The notes: a model not told the origin generated them from the letters alone. A DNA stretch of 64,000 nucleotides from Mycobacterium sp. Root265 (GCF_001428895.1 NZ_LMJA01000001.1:125150-189149), one strand, 5' to 3'; counted from the stretch's first letter, positions 39,024 through 49,855 are shown. A program made the numbers and translations.

Positions 39024-40109
39024 ATGGCGATGGTGGCGACCGGACCGTTTGACGTCGAAACACCGGCCTTGATCGTTGATCTCGCGCGGTTGACGTCGAA
39101 CATCACGGCGATGTCGGTGAGTGCACGCAGCAAGGCGGTCGATCTACGCCCGCATGCCAAGACACACAAGAGCATCCAGATCGCCGATCTCCAGGTCGAG
39201 GCGGGCGCGGTCGGCATCACCGTCGCGACGGTTTCGGAAGCCGAGGCCTTCGCCGCACAGGGGATCGACGATATCTTCATCGCCTACCCGGTCCTGCCGG
39301 TCGGCGCCAAGGCGAGACGATTCAGAGACCTCGTCGACCGCGTCGCGCTGCGCGTCGGCGTGGAGAGCTCAGCGGGCGCGCGGGCCGTCGCGGCGGCATC
39401 CGACGGCGGGGAGGTCTCGGTGGTGATCGAGATCGACAGCGGGCAGCACCGAACCGGGGTGCAGGCATCGGACGCGGCTGCGCTCGCGACCGAGTGCCGG
39501 CGCATGGGTTTGACCGTCGACGGCGTGTTCACTCACGGCGGCCACGCGTACTCGGATCCCGGTGCCCCTCGACGAGCCGGGATCGACGAAGGAGATCAGC
39601 TGGAGCTCGCGGCGAGCGCGTTGCGGGACGCCGGTTTCACTGTCTCGGTGGTCAGTGCCGGGTCGACACCGACCTGGCGGGCGCCCCGCCCGACTGCCGT
39701 CACCGAAGAGCGTCCGGGGACCTATGTCTTCGGTGACCGTCAACAGCTTGCGCTCGGATCCCAGCAGCACGAGGACTGCGCCGCGTGGATCGCCGCCACC
39801 GTGGTCAGTTCTCGCGACGGGCGGGTGGTCATCGATGCCGGATCCAAAGCACTCACCGGTGAGCGGCCGCACTGGCTGGACGGCTTCGGAACCGTTGCTG
39901 AGCTGGGCAATGCGGTGATCACCCGGATCTCCGAGCACCACGGGATTCTCGACGGCGTGGACAGCTCCGCCGTCGCCGTCGGAGACATGGTCTCCGTGCT
40001 GCCGAATCACATCTGCACGGCCGTCAACCTGTTCGACGAATATGTCGTCGTCGACGACGGCCACGTGGTCGACCGGTGGGAGCTGGTCGCCAGGGGCAGG
40101 AATGTCTAG
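39024..40109 (+). CDS. D-threonine aldolase / D-serine dehydratase-like PLP enzyme
   Basis: A 361-residue fold-type III PLP enzyme of the DSD1/low-specificity D-threonine aldolase family. The likely PLP lysine is K46 in RPHAKTHKS, VVIEIDSGQHRTG follows, and the C-terminal PNHICTAVNLFDEYVV contains the zinc-binding histidine and cysteine. Such enzymes cleave D-threonine-type beta-hydroxy amino acids or deaminate D-serine. It lies between ppc and the pentose phosphate genes and is an extra gene there relative to M. tuberculosis. The exact substrate is unknown. Confidence 0.85.
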   Translation: MAMVATGPFDVETPALIVDLARLTSNITAMSVSARSKAVDLRPHAKTHKSIQIADLQVEAGAVGITVATVSEAEAFAAQGIDDIFIAYPVLPVGAKARRFRDLVDRVALRVGVESSAGARAVAAASDGGEVSVVIEIDSGQHRTGVQASDAAALATECRRMGLTVDGVFTHGGHAYSDPGAPRRAGIDEGDQLELAASALRDAGFTVSVVSAGSTPTWRAPRPTAVTEERPGTYVFGDRQQLALGSQQHEDCAAWIAATVVSSRDGRVVIDAGSKALTGERPHWLDGFGTVAELGNAVITRISEHHGILDGVDSSAVAVGDMVSVLPNHICTAVNLFDEYVVVDDGHVVDRWELVARGRNV

Positions 40110-40111
40110 GG

Positions 40112-40831
40112 TCAGCCCGGCAGCTTGCTCGCGGCGGCCTTGTCCAGCAGCCACACGGTGGCCTCCCGGCCGATCGCGCCCGCAGCGGGGACATCGACCG
40201 CTGCGGCACCGTTGATGGCGGCCGCTGCGGCCTCGGCCTTCTCGGCCCCCGCGACCACCAGCCACACCTCCCGGGCCCGCCGCACCGCCGGCAGCGTCAG
40301 CGTGATGCGACGCGGCGGCGGCTTGGGTGATGCCGTGACCGCGATGACCAGCCTCGAGTCCTCGCGCACGGCGTCGGTGTCGGGGAACAGCGAGTTGATG
40401 TGGCCCTCCCCGCCCATCCCGAGCAGATGCACATCGAACTCCTCGGGCAACAGCTTCTCGTAGGCCAGGGCCGCCGCCTCGATATCGTCGCCGAACTCAC
40501 CATCGCTGGCGGCCATTTCGTGCACGTTCGCCGACGGGATGGAGATGGTCTCCAGCAGCGCTTCGCGCGCCTGCCGGTAGTTGCGGTCCGCGTCCTCGGC
40601 GGGCACGAAGCGTTCATCACCCCAGAACAGCTGCACCTTGGACCAGTCGACATCGGGTGCGTAGGCGGCGACATGGCGCAGCAAGGCGATCCCGACGGTG
40701 CCACCGGTGAGCACGATGACCGCCTGCCCGCGGTTGCCGACCGCCGACGTGATGGCGCCGACCAGGCGGGCGCCGGCGGCGGCGGCCAGTTCACCGGCGT
40801 CGACGTAGGTCTCGATCACCTGTTCAGACAT
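40112..40831 (-). CDS. pgl: 6-phosphogluconolactonase
   Basis: A 239-residue enzyme (DevB type) of the oxidative pentose phosphate pathway. [14 protein letters not shown], the [10 protein letters not shown] strand and [15 protein letters not shown] with the catalytic histidine are typical. It is the last gene of the tkt-tal-zwf-opcA-pgl run, and its ATG overlaps the opcA stop by 8 bases. Confidence 0.95.
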   Translation of the reverse strand: MSEQVIETYVDAGELAAAAGARLVGAITSAVGNRGQAVIVLTGGTVGIALLRHVAAYAPDVDWSKVQLFWGDERFVPAEDADRNYRQAREALLETISIPSANVHEMAASDGEFGDDIEAAALAYEKLLPEEFDVHLLGMGGEGHINSLFPDTDAVREDSRLVIAVTASPKPPPRRITLTLPAVRRAREVWLVVAGAEKAEAAAAAINGAAAVDVPAAGAIGREATVWLLDKAAASKLPG

Positions 40832-41735
40832 AAGTCACCTTGTCGATTCCTCGCAACGCTTCCAAATAGATCTCATCGGCATCCAGGCGCCGCATGTCCT
40901 CCGCCAGGCAGTCGCGGGTTTCTCTGCGGGCCAACGGAATCTGGGCATCCGGCTTGCCGGTGCGGGTGAGCGTCGCGGTCACCCCCTCCTGGGGCCGGCT
41001 CAACACGATCGTCTCGCTGGGCCGGGTCAGCTCGATCTTCAGCTCGCCGACCGCACGGGTGACAGGGCAGTCCAGCCGGCCGACAAGCCAGCCGGCCAGG
41101 ATGTCGAGGGCAGGTTCTTCCTTGAGCCCGGACACCACCACCTCGGTGATCGGTTCGTGCGGCGCCTGATCCACCGCGGCGGTCAGCAGTGCGCGCCAGT
41201 AGGTGATCCGGCTCCAGGCCAGGTCGGTGTCACCGGCGGTGTATCCGGCGAGCCTGCTCTTGATGCACGCCAACGGGTTCTCACCGTTGGTGGCATCGGT
41301 GATGCGGCGGATCGCCAAGCGGCCCAGCGGATCCTGTGCGGGCACCTCGGGTGCGAGATCCGGCCACCAGGTCACCACCGGGGTGTCGGGCAGCAGGAAC
41401 GGGGTGACGACGCTGCTGGCGTGGTTGGCCAGCGGCCCGGACAGCCGCAACACCACGACCTCGTTGGCGCCGGCGTCGCTGCCGACCCGCAGCTGGGCGT
41501 CGAGTCGGGCCTCCAGACTCAGCCGGTCCCCGGGGATCACCACGATGACCCGGCAGGGGTGCTCGCGGCTGGCGGCGTTGGCCGCCTCGATCGAGTCCTC
41601 AAGGACCGCTTCGGTATCCGGGGCGATCACCAGCGTCAGCACCCTGCCGAGGGTGATCGCGCCGCCCTCTTCACGCAGGGCGACAATCTTCTTGTTGATG
41701 GCACCGGTATTGGTGTCCGGCAGATCGATGATCAT
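40824..41735 (-). CDS. opcA: Glucose-6-phosphate dehydrogenase assembly protein OpcA
   Basis: A 303-residue protein needed for full activity of Zwf in Actinobacteria and cyanobacteria. [18 protein letters not shown] at the start and [19 protein letters not shown] in the middle match the family. ATG 41735 follows a GAGGAT site, 31 bases after zwf. Gene order zwf-opcA-pgl is conserved. Confidence 0.93.
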   Translation of the reverse strand: MIIDLPDTNTGAINKKIVALREEGGAITLGRVLTLVIAPDTEAVLEDSIEAANAASREHPCRVIVVIPGDRLSLEARLDAQLRVGSDAGANEVVVLRLSGPLANHASSVVTPFLLPDTPVVTWWPDLAPEVPAQDPLGRLAIRRITDATNGENPLACIKSRLAGYTAGDTDLAWSRITYWRALLTAAVDQAPHEPITEVVVSGLKEEPALDILAGWLVGRLDCPVTRAVGELKIELTRPSETIVLSRPQEGVTATLTRTGKPDAQIPLARRETRDCLAEDMRRLDADEIYLEALRGIDKVTYV

Positions 41736-41766
41736 CGGGATCCTCGGTTCTTCGCGCGAGCGCTCA

Positions 41767-43308
41767 TCACGGTCGCCTCCATTCGCGTCCGGTCCGGCGC
41801 AGCATCTCGAAGGCCGATTCCGGCCCCCAGGTACCCGACTCGTAGGTGTCCGGGGTGCCGTGTGACGCCCAGTAATCCAGCGCGGGATCCAGGATCTTCC
41901 ACGACAGTTCGACTTCGGCGTTGACAGGGAACAGCGAGGGCTCACCCAGCAGCACGTCGAGGATCAGCCGCTCGTAGGCCTCGGGTGACTCCTCGGCGAA
42001 CGCCGAGCCGTAGGAGAAGTCCATGCTGACATCGCGGACCTCCATGGCATTGCCGGGCACCTTGGACCCGAACCGCAGGGTGATGCCCTCATCGGGCTGC
42101 ACCCGGATCACCAGCGCGTTCTTGCCGAGTTCCTCGGTCATGGTGGCGTCGAACGGCAGATGCGGTGCCCGCTTGAAGACCAGTGCGATCTCGGTGACTC
42201 TGCGGCCCAAGCGTTTTCCGGTGCGCAGATAGAACGGGACCCCCGCCCACCGGCGGGTGTCGACATCCACCGTGATGGCCGCGAACGTCTCGGTGATGGA
42301 GGTCTTCGAGAATCCCTCCTCGTCGAGCAGCCCGACCACCTTCTCACCGCCCTGCCAGCCCGCGGCGTACTGACCTCGGGAGGTGGTCTCGTCGAGTGGT
42401 TCGGCGAGCCGGCTGGCGCCGAGCACCTTGATCTTCTCGGCCTGCAGCTCGGCGGGGGAGAAGTTGACCGGCTCCTCCATCGCGGTGAGCGCGAGCAGCT
42501 GGATCAGGTGGTTCTGGATGACATCGCGCGCGGCGCCGACACCGTCGTAGTAACCACCGCGTCCGCCGAGGCCGATGTCCTCGGCCATGGTGATCTGGAC
42601 GTGATCGACGTAGTGCGCGTTCCAGATCGGTTCGAACATCTCGTTGGCGAAGCGCAGCGCCAGGATGTTCTGCACCGTCTCCTTGCCGAGGTAATGGTCG
42701 ATGCGGAACACCGAGGACTCCGGGAAGACGCTGTTCACCAGCGCGTTGAGCTCTTCGGCGGTGGACAGGTCATGCCCGAACGGTTTCTCGATGACGACGC
42801 GGCTCCAGGTGTCGCCCGGTTTCTCGGCCAGGCCCGACTTGGACAGCTGCTCGAGCACCTGCGGGAACGCCTTCGGCGGGATCGACAGGTAGAACGCGTG
42901 ATTGCCCCCGGTGCCGCGTTCGGTGTCCAGGGTGTGCAGGGTCTCGGCGAGCCGGCCGAAGGCCTCGTCATCGTCGAAAGCGCCCTGGACGAACCGGAAT
43001 CCCTCCGCAAGCCGGTCCCACACCTCCTGCCGGAACGGGGTGCGCGCGTGCTGCTTGACGGCGTCATAGACGACCTTGGAGAAGTCCTCGTCCGCCCAGT
43101 CGCGCCGGGCGAACCCGACCAGCGCAAAACTGGGTGGCAGCAGGCCGCGGTTGGCCAGGTCGTAGATCGCCGGCATCAACTTCTTGCGGGCCAGGTCGCC
43201 GGTGACCCCGAAGATCACCACCGCACACGGTCCCGCGATCCGGGGCATGCGTTTGTCGCGTTTGTCCCGCAGCGGGTTTCGCCAGACAGGAGCGTCGGTC
43301 GTGCTCAT
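41767..43308 (-). CDS. zwf: Glucose-6-phosphate 1-dehydrogenase
   Basis: A 513-residue enzyme that commits glucose-6-phosphate to NADPH production. The coenzyme motif is VIFGVTGDLARKKL, the catalytic segment is RIDHYLGKETVQN with its histidine-aspartate pair, and a second conserved block is RWAGVPFYLRTGKRL. It aligns closely with M. tuberculosis zwf2 as I recall it. ATG 43308 has AGAGG upstream. It lies 28 bases after tal. Confidence 0.96.
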   Translation of the reverse strand: MSTTDAPVWRNPLRDKRDKRMPRIAGPCAVVIFGVTGDLARKKLMPAIYDLANRGLLPPSFALVGFARRDWADEDFSKVVYDAVKQHARTPFRQEVWDRLAEGFRFVQGAFDDDEAFGRLAETLHTLDTERGTGGNHAFYLSIPPKAFPQVLEQLSKSGLAEKPGDTWSRVVIEKPFGHDLSTAEELNALVNSVFPESSVFRIDHYLGKETVQNILALRFANEMFEPIWNAHYVDHVQITMAEDIGLGGRGGYYDGVGAARDVIQNHLIQLLALTAMEEPVNFSPAELQAEKIKVLGASRLAEPLDETTSRGQYAAGWQGGEKVVGLLDEEGFSKTSITETFAAITVDVDTRRWAGVPFYLRTGKRLGRRVTEIALVFKRAPHLPFDATMTEELGKNALVIRVQPDEGITLRFGSKVPGNAMEVRDVSMDFSYGSAFAEESPEAYERLILDVLLGEPSLFPVNAEVELSWKILDPALDYWASHGTPDTYESGTWGPESAFEMLRRTGREWRRP

Positions 43309-43336
43309 CGAGTGTGCCTCTGCTCTAGTTTCGCGC

Positions 43337-44452
43337 CTACTTCTTGGCGGCGTCCAGCTGTCCCTGGGTGGCCTCGAGCAACTCGCCCCAGGACTTCTCG
43401 AACTTCTCGACGCCCTCCTCTTCGAGGACCTTGAACACGTCGTCGAGATCGACACCGACCTCGGCCAGTCCATCGAACACGCCCTGTGCGGCATCAGCGG
43501 TCCCGCTGACGGTGTCACCGGTGACCACACCGTGGTCGGCGACGGCGTCGAGCGTCTTTTCCGGCATGGTGTTCACCGTGTTCGGCGCCACCAGCTCGGT
43601 GACGTACAGGGTGTCCGAGTAGTCGGGGTTCTTGACGCCGGTGGACGCCCACAGCGGGCGCTGGGCCCGGGCGCCCGCACCCTTCAGCGCGCCGAAGCGC
43701 TCCCCGCCGAACTCTTCTTCGTAGGCGGCGTAGGCGAGGCGGGCATTGGCCACACCGGCCTGACCGCGCAGATCCAGTGCCGCCTGGGTGCCGATCTTCT
43801 CCAGCCGGCTGTCGATCTCGCTGTCCACCCGGGACACGAAGAACGAAGCGACGGAATGGATCTTGGACAGATCGTGGCCGGCATCCTTGGCCTTCTCCAG
43901 CCCGCTCAGGTAAGCGTCGATGACCGCACGGTGCCGCTCCACCGAGAAAATCAGCGTCACGTTCACCGAGATGCCCTCGGCGATCACCGCGGTGATGGCG
44001 GGCAGGCCGGCCAGGGTCGCGGGGATCTTGATGAGCAGGTTGGGCCGATCGACGATCTTCCACAGCTCTTTGGCCTGTTCGACGGTCTTTTCGGTGTCGT
44101 GGGCCAGGCGCGGGTCGACCTCGATGGACACCCGGCCGTCGACACCGTCTGAGTCCTCGTACTGCTTGGTGAACAGATCGCAGGCATTGCGGACATCGTC
44201 GGTGGTGACGGCCAGAATCGTGGCGTCCACATCCGAGCCGGTCGCGGCCAGTTCGTTGACCTGCTCGTCGTAGGCGTCGCCCTTGGACAGGGCAGCCTGG
44301 AAGATCGACGGGTTGGTGGTGACGCCGACGACGCTCTTGGTCGCGATCAGCTCGGCCAGGTTGCCGGTCTGCAGGCGCTCGCGGGACAGGTCGTCGAGCC
44401 AGACGGAGACGCCTGCGGCCGACAGTGCTGCGAGATTCGGGTTCTGAGACAT
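43337..44452 (-). CDS. tal: Transaldolase
   Basis: A 371-residue enzyme of the non-oxidative pentose phosphate branch. [11 protein letters not shown] and [11 protein letters not shown] are near the N-terminus, and the Schiff-base lysine lies in [22 protein letters not shown] is the C-terminal signature. The length fits the actinobacterial Tal family. SD-like AAGGGCG precedes the ATG, 24 bases after tkt. Confidence 0.96.
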   Translation of the reverse strand: MSQNPNLAALSAAGVSVWLDDLSRERLQTGNLAELIATKSVVGVTTNPSIFQAALSKGDAYDEQVNELAATGSDVDATILAVTTDDVRNACDLFTKQYEDSDGVDGRVSIEVDPRLAHDTEKTVEQAKELWKIVDRPNLLIKIPATLAGLPAITAVIAEGISVNVTLIFSVERHRAVIDAYLSGLEKAKDAGHDLSKIHSVASFFVSRVDSEIDSRLEKIGTQAALDLRGQAGVANARLAYAAYEEEFGGERFGALKGAGARAQRPLWASTGVKNPDYSDTLYVTELVAPNTVNTMPEKTLDAVADHGVVTGDTVSGTADAAQGVFDGLAEVGVDLDDVFKVLEEEGVEKFEKSWGELLEATQGQLDAAKK

Positions 44453-44475
44453 GATTTCGCCCTTTTCTGTCTGTA

Positions 44476-46566
44476 CTAGTTGTCGAGAGTGCGTTCTGCG
44501 GCTGCCACGACGGCTTCTGCGGTGAAGCCGAACTCACGGAACAACGTCTTGTCGTCGGCGGATTCGCCGTAGTGCTCGATCGAGATGATCTCGCCGGTGT
44601 CGCCGACGAGCTTGTGCCAGGACTGCGCGATACCGGCCTCGACCGCCACGCGGGCCGACACGTCGGGCGGCAGCACCGAATCGCGGTACTCCTTGGGCTG
44701 GGACTCAAACCATTCGACACACGGCATGGACACCACGGCGGCCACGATGTCCTTGTCGGCCAGCAGCTTCTTGGCCTCGACGGCGAGCTGGAGCTCGGAC
44801 CCGGTGGCGATGATGATCACCTCTGCATCGGCCGCGTTGTCACCGCCGAGCACATATCCGCCCTTGGCCACACCGTCGGCATCGGTGCCCTCCAGGACCG
44901 GAATTCCCTGGCGGGTCAGGATGAAACCGACCGGGCCGGCCTTGTTGCCGCGGCCGATGATGCTCTTCCAAGCGTACGCCGTCTCGTTCGGGTCACCCGG
45001 ACGGACGACGGACAGGTTGGGGATGGCGCGCAACGCGGAGAGGTGCTCGATCGGCTGGTGAGTAGGGCCGTCCTCGCCGAGGCCGATCGAGTCATGGGTC
45101 CAGATGTAGATGGTGTCGATGACCATCAGCGAGGCCAGTCGCACCGCGGGGCGCATGTAATCGGAGAACTGCAGGAACGTTCCGCCGAAGGCTCGCGTCG
45201 GCCCATGCAGCACGATGCCGGACAGGATCGAGCCCATCGCGTGCTCGCGGATACCGAAGTGCAGCACCCGGCCGTACCAGTCGGCGCTGAAGTCCTCGGT
45301 CGAGATGCTCGGCGGGCCGAAAGACTTCACGCCCTTGATGGTTGTGTTATTGCTGCCCGCGAGATCGGCTGAGCCACCCCACAATTCGGGAAGCTTCGGG
45401 GCGACGTCGTTGAGGACCTGACCGAATGCGGCACGGGTGGCGACCGCCTTGGAGCCGGGTTCCCAGTAGGTGATGTCGGCGTCCCAGCCCTCGGGCAGTT
45501 CCTCGGCGACCAGGCGGTCCAGCAGCTTCTTGCGGTCGGGCTCACGCTCGGCCCAGGCGTCGAAGCCGGTCTGCCACTTCTCATGTGCCTCTTTGCCGCG
45601 CTCGACGAGCTTGCGGGTGTGCTCGATCACCTCGGGGCGGACCTCGAATTTCTTGTCCGGGTCGAATCCGAGGATCTTCTTGGTGGCGGCCACCTCGTCG
45701 TCACCGAGCGCCGAGCCGTGCACGCCACCGGTGTTCATCTTGGTCGGGGCGGGGTAGCCGATAATGGTGCGGACCGAGATGAACGACGGCTTGTCGGTCA
45801 CCTTCTTGGCCTCGGCGATGGCCTCCTCGATGGCGACCACATTCTCGCCGCCGACGATCTCCTGGACGTGCCAGCCGTAGGCGCGGTAGCGGTCGGCGAC
45901 GTTCTCGCTCAACGCGATGTCGGTGTCGTGCTCGATGGAGATGTGGTTCTTGTCGTAGAAGACGATCAGGTTGCCCAGCTGCTGGGTGCCGGCCAGCGAG
46001 GAGGCCTCGCTGGTGACGCCCTCTTCGATGTCGCCGTCGGAGGCGATGACGTAGATGTAGTGGTCGAACGGGCTCTCACCGGCCGGGGCCTCGGGATCGA
46101 ACAGGCCGCGCTCGTAGCGGGAGGCCATGGCCATACCGACGGCCGAGGCCAGTCCCTGGCCCAGCGGGCCGGTGGTGATCTCGACGCCCTTGGTGTGCCG
46201 GAACTCGGGGTGGCCCGGGGTCTTGGACTTCCAGGTACGCAGTGCCTCGATGTCTTCGATCTCCAGACCGAAACCACCCAGGAACAGCTGCAGGTAGATG
46301 GTGAGGCTGGAGTGCCCACACGACAGCACGAAGCGGTCGCGGCCCAACCAGTGCACGTCGCTGGGGTCGTGGCGCAGCTGACGCTGGAACAGCGTGTAGG
46401 CCAGCGGGGCAAGGCTCATCGCGGTACCGGGGTGGCCGTTGCCGACCTTCTGGACCGCGTCGGCGGCCAGCACGCGCACGGTGTCCACCGCGACCGTGTC
46501 GAGGTCGGACCAGTCGTCGGGGTGGTTCGGTTGCGTGAGGGCAGTTATCTCTTCGGCGGTGGTCAC
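44476..46566 (-). CDS. tkt: Transketolase
   Basis: A 696-residue thiamine-diphosphate enzyme. [21 protein letters not shown] opens the pyrophosphate domain, [17 protein letters not shown] is the ThDP-Mg site, and [19 protein letters not shown] belongs to the pyrimidine domain. I place the start at GTG 46566, which has AGGAG 8 bases upstream; the GTG at 46575 overlaps that ribosome binding site and is unlikely. First gene of the tkt-tal-zwf-opcA-pgl operon, divergent from ctaB. Confidence 0.95.
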   Translation of the reverse strand: MTTAEEITALTQPNHPDDWSDLDTVAVDTVRVLAADAVQKVGNGHPGTAMSLAPLAYTLFQRQLRHDPSDVHWLGRDRFVLSCGHSSLTIYLQLFLGGFGLEIEDIEALRTWKSKTPGHPEFRHTKGVEITTGPLGQGLASAVGMAMASRYERGLFDPEAPAGESPFDHYIYVIASDGDIEEGVTSEASSLAGTQQLGNLIVFYDKNHISIEHDTDIALSENVADRYRAYGWHVQEIVGGENVVAIEEAIAEAKKVTDKPSFISVRTIIGYPAPTKMNTGGVHGSALGDDEVAATKKILGFDPDKKFEVRPEVIEHTRKLVERGKEAHEKWQTGFDAWAEREPDRKKLLDRLVAEELPEGWDADITYWEPGSKAVATRAAFGQVLNDVAPKLPELWGGSADLAGSNNTTIKGVKSFGPPSISTEDFSADWYGRVLHFGIREHAMGSILSGIVLHGPTRAFGGTFLQFSDYMRPAVRLASLMVIDTIYIWTHDSIGLGEDGPTHQPIEHLSALRAIPNLSVVRPGDPNETAYAWKSIIGRGNKAGPVGFILTRQGIPVLEGTDADGVAKGGYVLGGDNAADAEVIIIATGSELQLAVEAKKLLADKDIVAAVVSMPCVEWFESQPKEYRDSVLPPDVSARVAVEAGIAQSWHKLVGDTGEIISIEHYGESADDKTLFREFGFTAEAVVAAAERTLDN

Positions 46567-46784
46567 TACCTTCACTCCTAAATTTTCTCTGCGCTGCGGA
46601 CTTCGCTACCTCAAACACCCTAGTGCGGCGGAGTCATCCACCGCAGACCGGTTGGGGCAGGTTTGGTGTCTGTTAACGCAGACCAAACTGGAGAACGCAC
46701 CCTGCGGTGCGGGGCCGACCGCGGTGCGGTCTACCATCGTCTGTAGTAGAAGCCCGCGTGACCGTCGCCCGAGGAGTTATTTGC

Positions 46785-47711
46785 GTGAGCATTCGCGAGC
46801 GCCGGCCGGTCAGTGGCGCACCGAATCGGATACGAACCACGGTCCTTTCGTACCTTGCGTTGACGAAGCCGCGCGTGATCGAGCTGCTTCTGGTGACGAC
46901 GATCCCGGCCATGTTGCTGGCCGATCGCGGCACCGTTGACCCGCTGCTCATCCTGAACACCCTGATCGGCGGCATGATGGCCGCAGCTGGTGCCAACACG
47001 CTGAACTGTGTGGCCGACGCCGATATCGACAAGGTGATGAAACGCACCGCGCTGCGGCCGCTGGCCAAGGCGTCGGTGCCGACGCGGCATGCACTGATCT
47101 TCGGGCTGGTGCTGACAGCGGGATCCTTCGCGTGGCTGTGGTGGCGCACCAACCTGCTCTCCGGGGTGCTGGCGCTGGCGACGATCGCCTTCTATGTGTT
47201 CATCTACACCCTGCTGCTCAAGCGCCGGACCTCGCAGAACGTGGTGTGGGGCGGTGCAGCCGGGTGTATGCCGGTGATGATCGGCTGGTCGGCGGTGACC
47301 GGCACGATCCAGTGGCCGGCGCTGGTGATGTTCCTGATCATCTTCTTCTGGACGCCGCCGCACACCTGGGCACTGGCCATGCGGTACAAGGAAGACTACA
47401 AAGCCGCCGGGGTGCCGATGCTGCCCGTGGTCGCCACCGAACGCCAGGTCACCCGCCAGATCCTGATCTACACCTGGCTGACGGTGCTCACCACGTTGAG
47501 CCTCGCGCTGGCCACCGGCTGGCTGTATGCGGCGGTCGCATTGCTGGCCGGTGTCTGGTTCCTGGTGATGGCGCATCAGCTGTATGCGGGGGTGAAGCGT
47601 GGGGAGCCGGTGAAACCGCTGCGGCTGTTCCTGCAGTCCAACAACTACCTGGCCGTGGTGTTCTGTGCACTCGCCGTGGATTCCGCATTGGCGCTGCCGC
47701 AGCTGTTCTGA
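46785..47711 (+). CDS. ctaB: Protoheme IX farnesyltransferase (heme O synthase)
   Basis: A 308-residue UbiA-family membrane enzyme that attaches a farnesyl group to heme B, giving heme O for the terminal oxidase. The two Asp-rich motifs are [15 protein letters not shown] and the one following [16 protein letters not shown]. Nine hydrophobic helices fit the family. GTG 46785 has GAGGAG 8 bases upstream; an earlier in-frame start is not supported. ctaA, the next step in heme A synthesis, is about 15 kb away at the other end of the window. Confidence 0.94.
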   Translation: MSIRERRPVSGAPNRIRTTVLSYLALTKPRVIELLLVTTIPAMLLADRGTVDPLLILNTLIGGMMAAAGANTLNCVADADIDKVMKRTALRPLAKASVPTRHALIFGLVLTAGSFAWLWWRTNLLSGVLALATIAFYVFIYTLLLKRRTSQNVVWGGAAGCMPVMIGWSAVTGTIQWPALVMFLIIFFWTPPHTWALAMRYKEDYKAAGVPMLPVVATERQVTRQILIYTWLTVLTTLSLALATGWLYAAVALLAGVWFLVMAHQLYAGVKRGEPVKPLRLFLQSNNYLAVVFCALAVDSALALPQLF

Positions 47712-47715
47712 CCAC

Positions 47716-47721
47716 TACGGT
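47716..47721 (+). promoter_or_regulatory. Candidate -10 box for a leaderless transcript
   Basis: TACGGT, then 6 bases, then ATG 47728. This is a textbook leaderless layout in the 16-base gap after ctaB, so the DUF1254/DUF1214 gene probably has its own transcript. Confidence 0.5.
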
Positions 47722-47727
47722 CTGTGC

Positions 47728-48672
47728 ATGAGCGTGCATGTCAGCCCCGATGAATTCGGGCGCGCAGAGTCCGACCTGTACTTCGGAAATATCGTCAAGG
47801 ACGGCAACCTTGGCGCCGTGCGGCACTTCCGCGAGCTGAGCCCCGTCGATCAACAGCTGGTGATCCGGCAGAACCGCGACACGCTCTACTCGGTGGGGGT
47901 GTTCGATCTGGATGCCGGTCCGGTGACGATCACGCTGCCCGACAGCGCCGGGCGGTTCATGTCCCTGCAGGTCATCACCGAGGACCACTACGTGCCCGCC
48001 GTGGTGTACGCGCCGGCCGAGCTGACCATCACCCGCGAAGACGCCGGGACCCGCTACATCGCCACGGCCTTCCGCACCCTGGTCGATCCCGATGATGCCG
48101 CCGATGTGGCCGCGGTGCACGCGCTGCAGGACGCCATCACCGTCTCCCAGCCCGGTGGGCCGGGCACCTTCGCAGTGCCGGACTGGGATCCCGCCAGCCA
48201 GAAGACGGTGCGCGATGCGTTGATCACGCTGTCGACGACGGTGCCCGACAGCTTGCGCACCTTCGGGCAGAAATCGGAGGTCGATCCGGTGCGCCATCTG
48301 ATCGGGACGGCCTACGCGTGGGGCGGAAACCCCGAGCGCGACGCGTTCTACCTCTCGGTCGTCCCGCCCGCGAACGACGGCACCACCGTGCACAGGCTCA
48401 TCGTCGACGATGTCCCGGTCGACGGCTTCTGGTCGATCACCGTCTATGACCAGAGCGGCTACTTCACGCCGAACCCGCAGAACGCCTACTCGGTGAACAA
48501 CATCACCGCGGCCACCGAGTCAGACGGGCGCACCATCGTCCAGTTCGGTGGTGAGCAGGGACCCAATCTGCTGCCGATCACCGAGGGCTGGAACTACATC
48601 GTGCGGTTGTACCGGCCGCGGCCGGAGATCCTGGACGGGTCGTGGGTTTTCCCGGCAGCCCGGCCGGTCTAG
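47728..48672 (+). CDS. DUF1254/DUF1214 domain protein
   Basis: A 314-residue protein without signal peptide. The N-terminal part (VIRQNRDTLYSVGVFDLDAGP) is DUF1254 and the C-terminal part (GFWSITVYDQSGYFTPNPQNAYSVNN) is DUF1214. The pair forms beta-rich proteins found widely in mycobacteria, with no agreed biochemical role. It begins just after ctaB with its own leaderless promoter and meets the proline-rich gene tail to tail with a 4-base overlap. Confidence 0.85.
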   Translation: MSVHVSPDEFGRAESDLYFGNIVKDGNLGAVRHFRELSPVDQQLVIRQNRDTLYSVGVFDLDAGPVTITLPDSAGRFMSLQVITEDHYVPAVVYAPAELTITREDAGTRYIATAFRTLVDPDDAADVAAVHALQDAITVSQPGGPGTFAVPDWDPASQKTVRDALITLSTTVPDSLRTFGQKSEVDPVRHLIGTAYAWGGNPERDAFYLSVVPPANDGTTVHRLIVDDVPVDGFWSITVYDQSGYFTPNPQNAYSVNNITAATESDGRTIVQFGGEQGPNLLPITEGWNYIVRLYRPRPEILDGSWVFPAARPV

Positions 48673-49199
48673 GGGCCGTCTGCGCTGGTGTGCGGGTTGC
48701 CCGGCAACTCCACCAGCGGTGGCGGGTAGCCCGGCAGGTCGCCGGTCGGTGCCGCCGCCTCCGCCGCCGGGAGCACCACCGGAGGGTGTCCATCCGGATT
48801 CTCGCCAGAGGGGACTGCCGCGCCCCCGGCTCGGGCGTCGATTCCCGGATTCGCGGGCCCCGGCAACTCCAGTCCCGCCGAGATCCCGTACCGGGTATTT
48901 GATGTGACCAGCGGCCCCGGGGCCTGCTCGCCGTTTCCCAGCCTGCTACCGGGCAGACCCGTCGCCTGTGAGGGTGCGTCGACAGTGGATCCGATACAGG
49001 TGCCACGGGAATCGGTGGCGGCCGGCGGGCCGACGGCGATGACGTTGTAGGGATAGTCGAAGCTGCCGGGTTCGGCCAGCGGGGCACCGGGAAGATAGGG
49101 GGGCGGGTCCGGTAGCGGAATGGGGTCGGCGCCGGCGGTGGGTGCGACCAGAACAGCCGAGATCGACCCGATCAGCAAGCCCGCTCCGATACGCCGCAT
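48669..49199 (-). CDS. Secreted proline-rich protein, partner of the porin-like gene
   Basis: A 176-residue protein with a clear signal peptide (MRRIGAGLLIGSISAVLV, cleavage near TAGA-D). The mature part is low in hydrophobicity and rich in Pro, Gly and Ala (PIPLPDPPPYLPGAP; PGYPPPLVELPG near the end) with a single cysteine. I know no domain for it. Its start is one base beyond the stop of the MspA-like gene, so it is the second gene of a two-gene operon. It may be a periplasmic or outer-membrane partner of the porin. Confidence 0.75.
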   Translation of the reverse strand: MRRIGAGLLIGSISAVLVAPTAGADPIPLPDPPPYLPGAPLAEPGSFDYPYNVIAVGPPAATDSRGTCIGSTVDAPSQATGLPGSRLGNGEQAPGPLVTSNTRYGISAGLELPGPANPGIDARAGGAAVPSGENPDGHPPVVLPAAEAAAPTGDLPGYPPPLVELPGNPHTSADGP

Positions 49200-49200
49200 G

Positions 49201-49848
49201 TCAGATCTTGATCGGGTCACCGTAGACGGCGAACTGCGTGTGCGCAGCGTCGGTCGAGACGCGCAGGTATGCGTAGGAGCGGACGGTGACATCGCCGCCA
49301 CAGGCGTCCGCCTTGATGTGGATGTTGTCGATGTCCAGCATCGCGACACCGCCGCTGCTCAGCGACATGTTGGACAGCGGAAGATCGACGATCACGCCCG
49401 GTTGCAGGACGGTCTGCACGAACCCGGCCAGGCCGCCCGTTCCGCCGGCGGATGCGCTCGGTGTTGCGCCGTCGAATCCCACCGAGCCCTGTGGTGCCAC
49501 ACCGGCGGTGCCGCCGTACTGCAGCCCCGCCGACACGTCGGACTGGCAACCGAGCTGGTAGCCCACGATGAAGATGCTGTCGGTGATCGGACTGGATCCG
49601 CCGACGGCTGTCGCGGTCGCCGAGGCAGTGACAAAGCCCTCTCGGGAATCGTTGGCATTGGCCAGGTTCGGTACCGAGTTCACGACCTCGTTGTCGATGC
49701 GGATGTTCAGATGCCAGCCATCGCGCGAGGTCTTGTCGTAACTCTGCGGGCGCATGCTCACGGGCTCGGCCCCGGCCGCAGATAGGCCGGTGGTCACGCT
49801 TGCCAAGCCCACCGCACATGCGACACCCACACCGCTACGCCATCGCAC
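49201..49848 (-). CDS. MspA-family porin-like protein
   Basis: A 215-residue protein from GTG 49848, close to MspA in length. Signal peptide about 27 residues (cleavage near SAAGA-E). The mature chain shows the MspA pattern: DGWHLNIRIDNEVVNSVP, then EGFVTASATA, GYQLGC, a long glycine-rich insert, LQPGVIVDLPLS, and a C-terminal YAYLRVSTDAAHTQFAVYGD stretch. Unlike the classical MspA it has two cysteines in the mature chain (C101 and C183), which might form a disulfide. It may be an outer-membrane channel. A longer in-frame start (49935) would remove the clear signal peptide, and GTG 49848 sits 7 bases after TAGAAT. Confidence 0.82.
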   Translation of the reverse strand: MRWRSGVGVACAVGLASVTTGLSAAGAEPVSMRPQSYDKTSRDGWHLNIRIDNEVVNSVPNLANANDSREGFVTASATATAVGGSSPITDSIFIVGYQLGCQSDVSAGLQYGGTAGVAPQGSVGFDGATPSASAGGTGGLAGFVQTVLQPGVIVDLPLSNMSLSSGGVAMLDIDNIHIKADACGGDVTVRSYAYLRVSTDAAHTQFAVYGDPIKI

Positions 49849-49855
49849 GGACGAG

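Noticed and set aside
46567-46784. Extra small gene between tkt and ctaB
   Set aside because: Short frames here lack ribosome sites; the region is better read as a divergent promoter with TAGGGT (minus) and TACCAT (plus) -10-like boxes.
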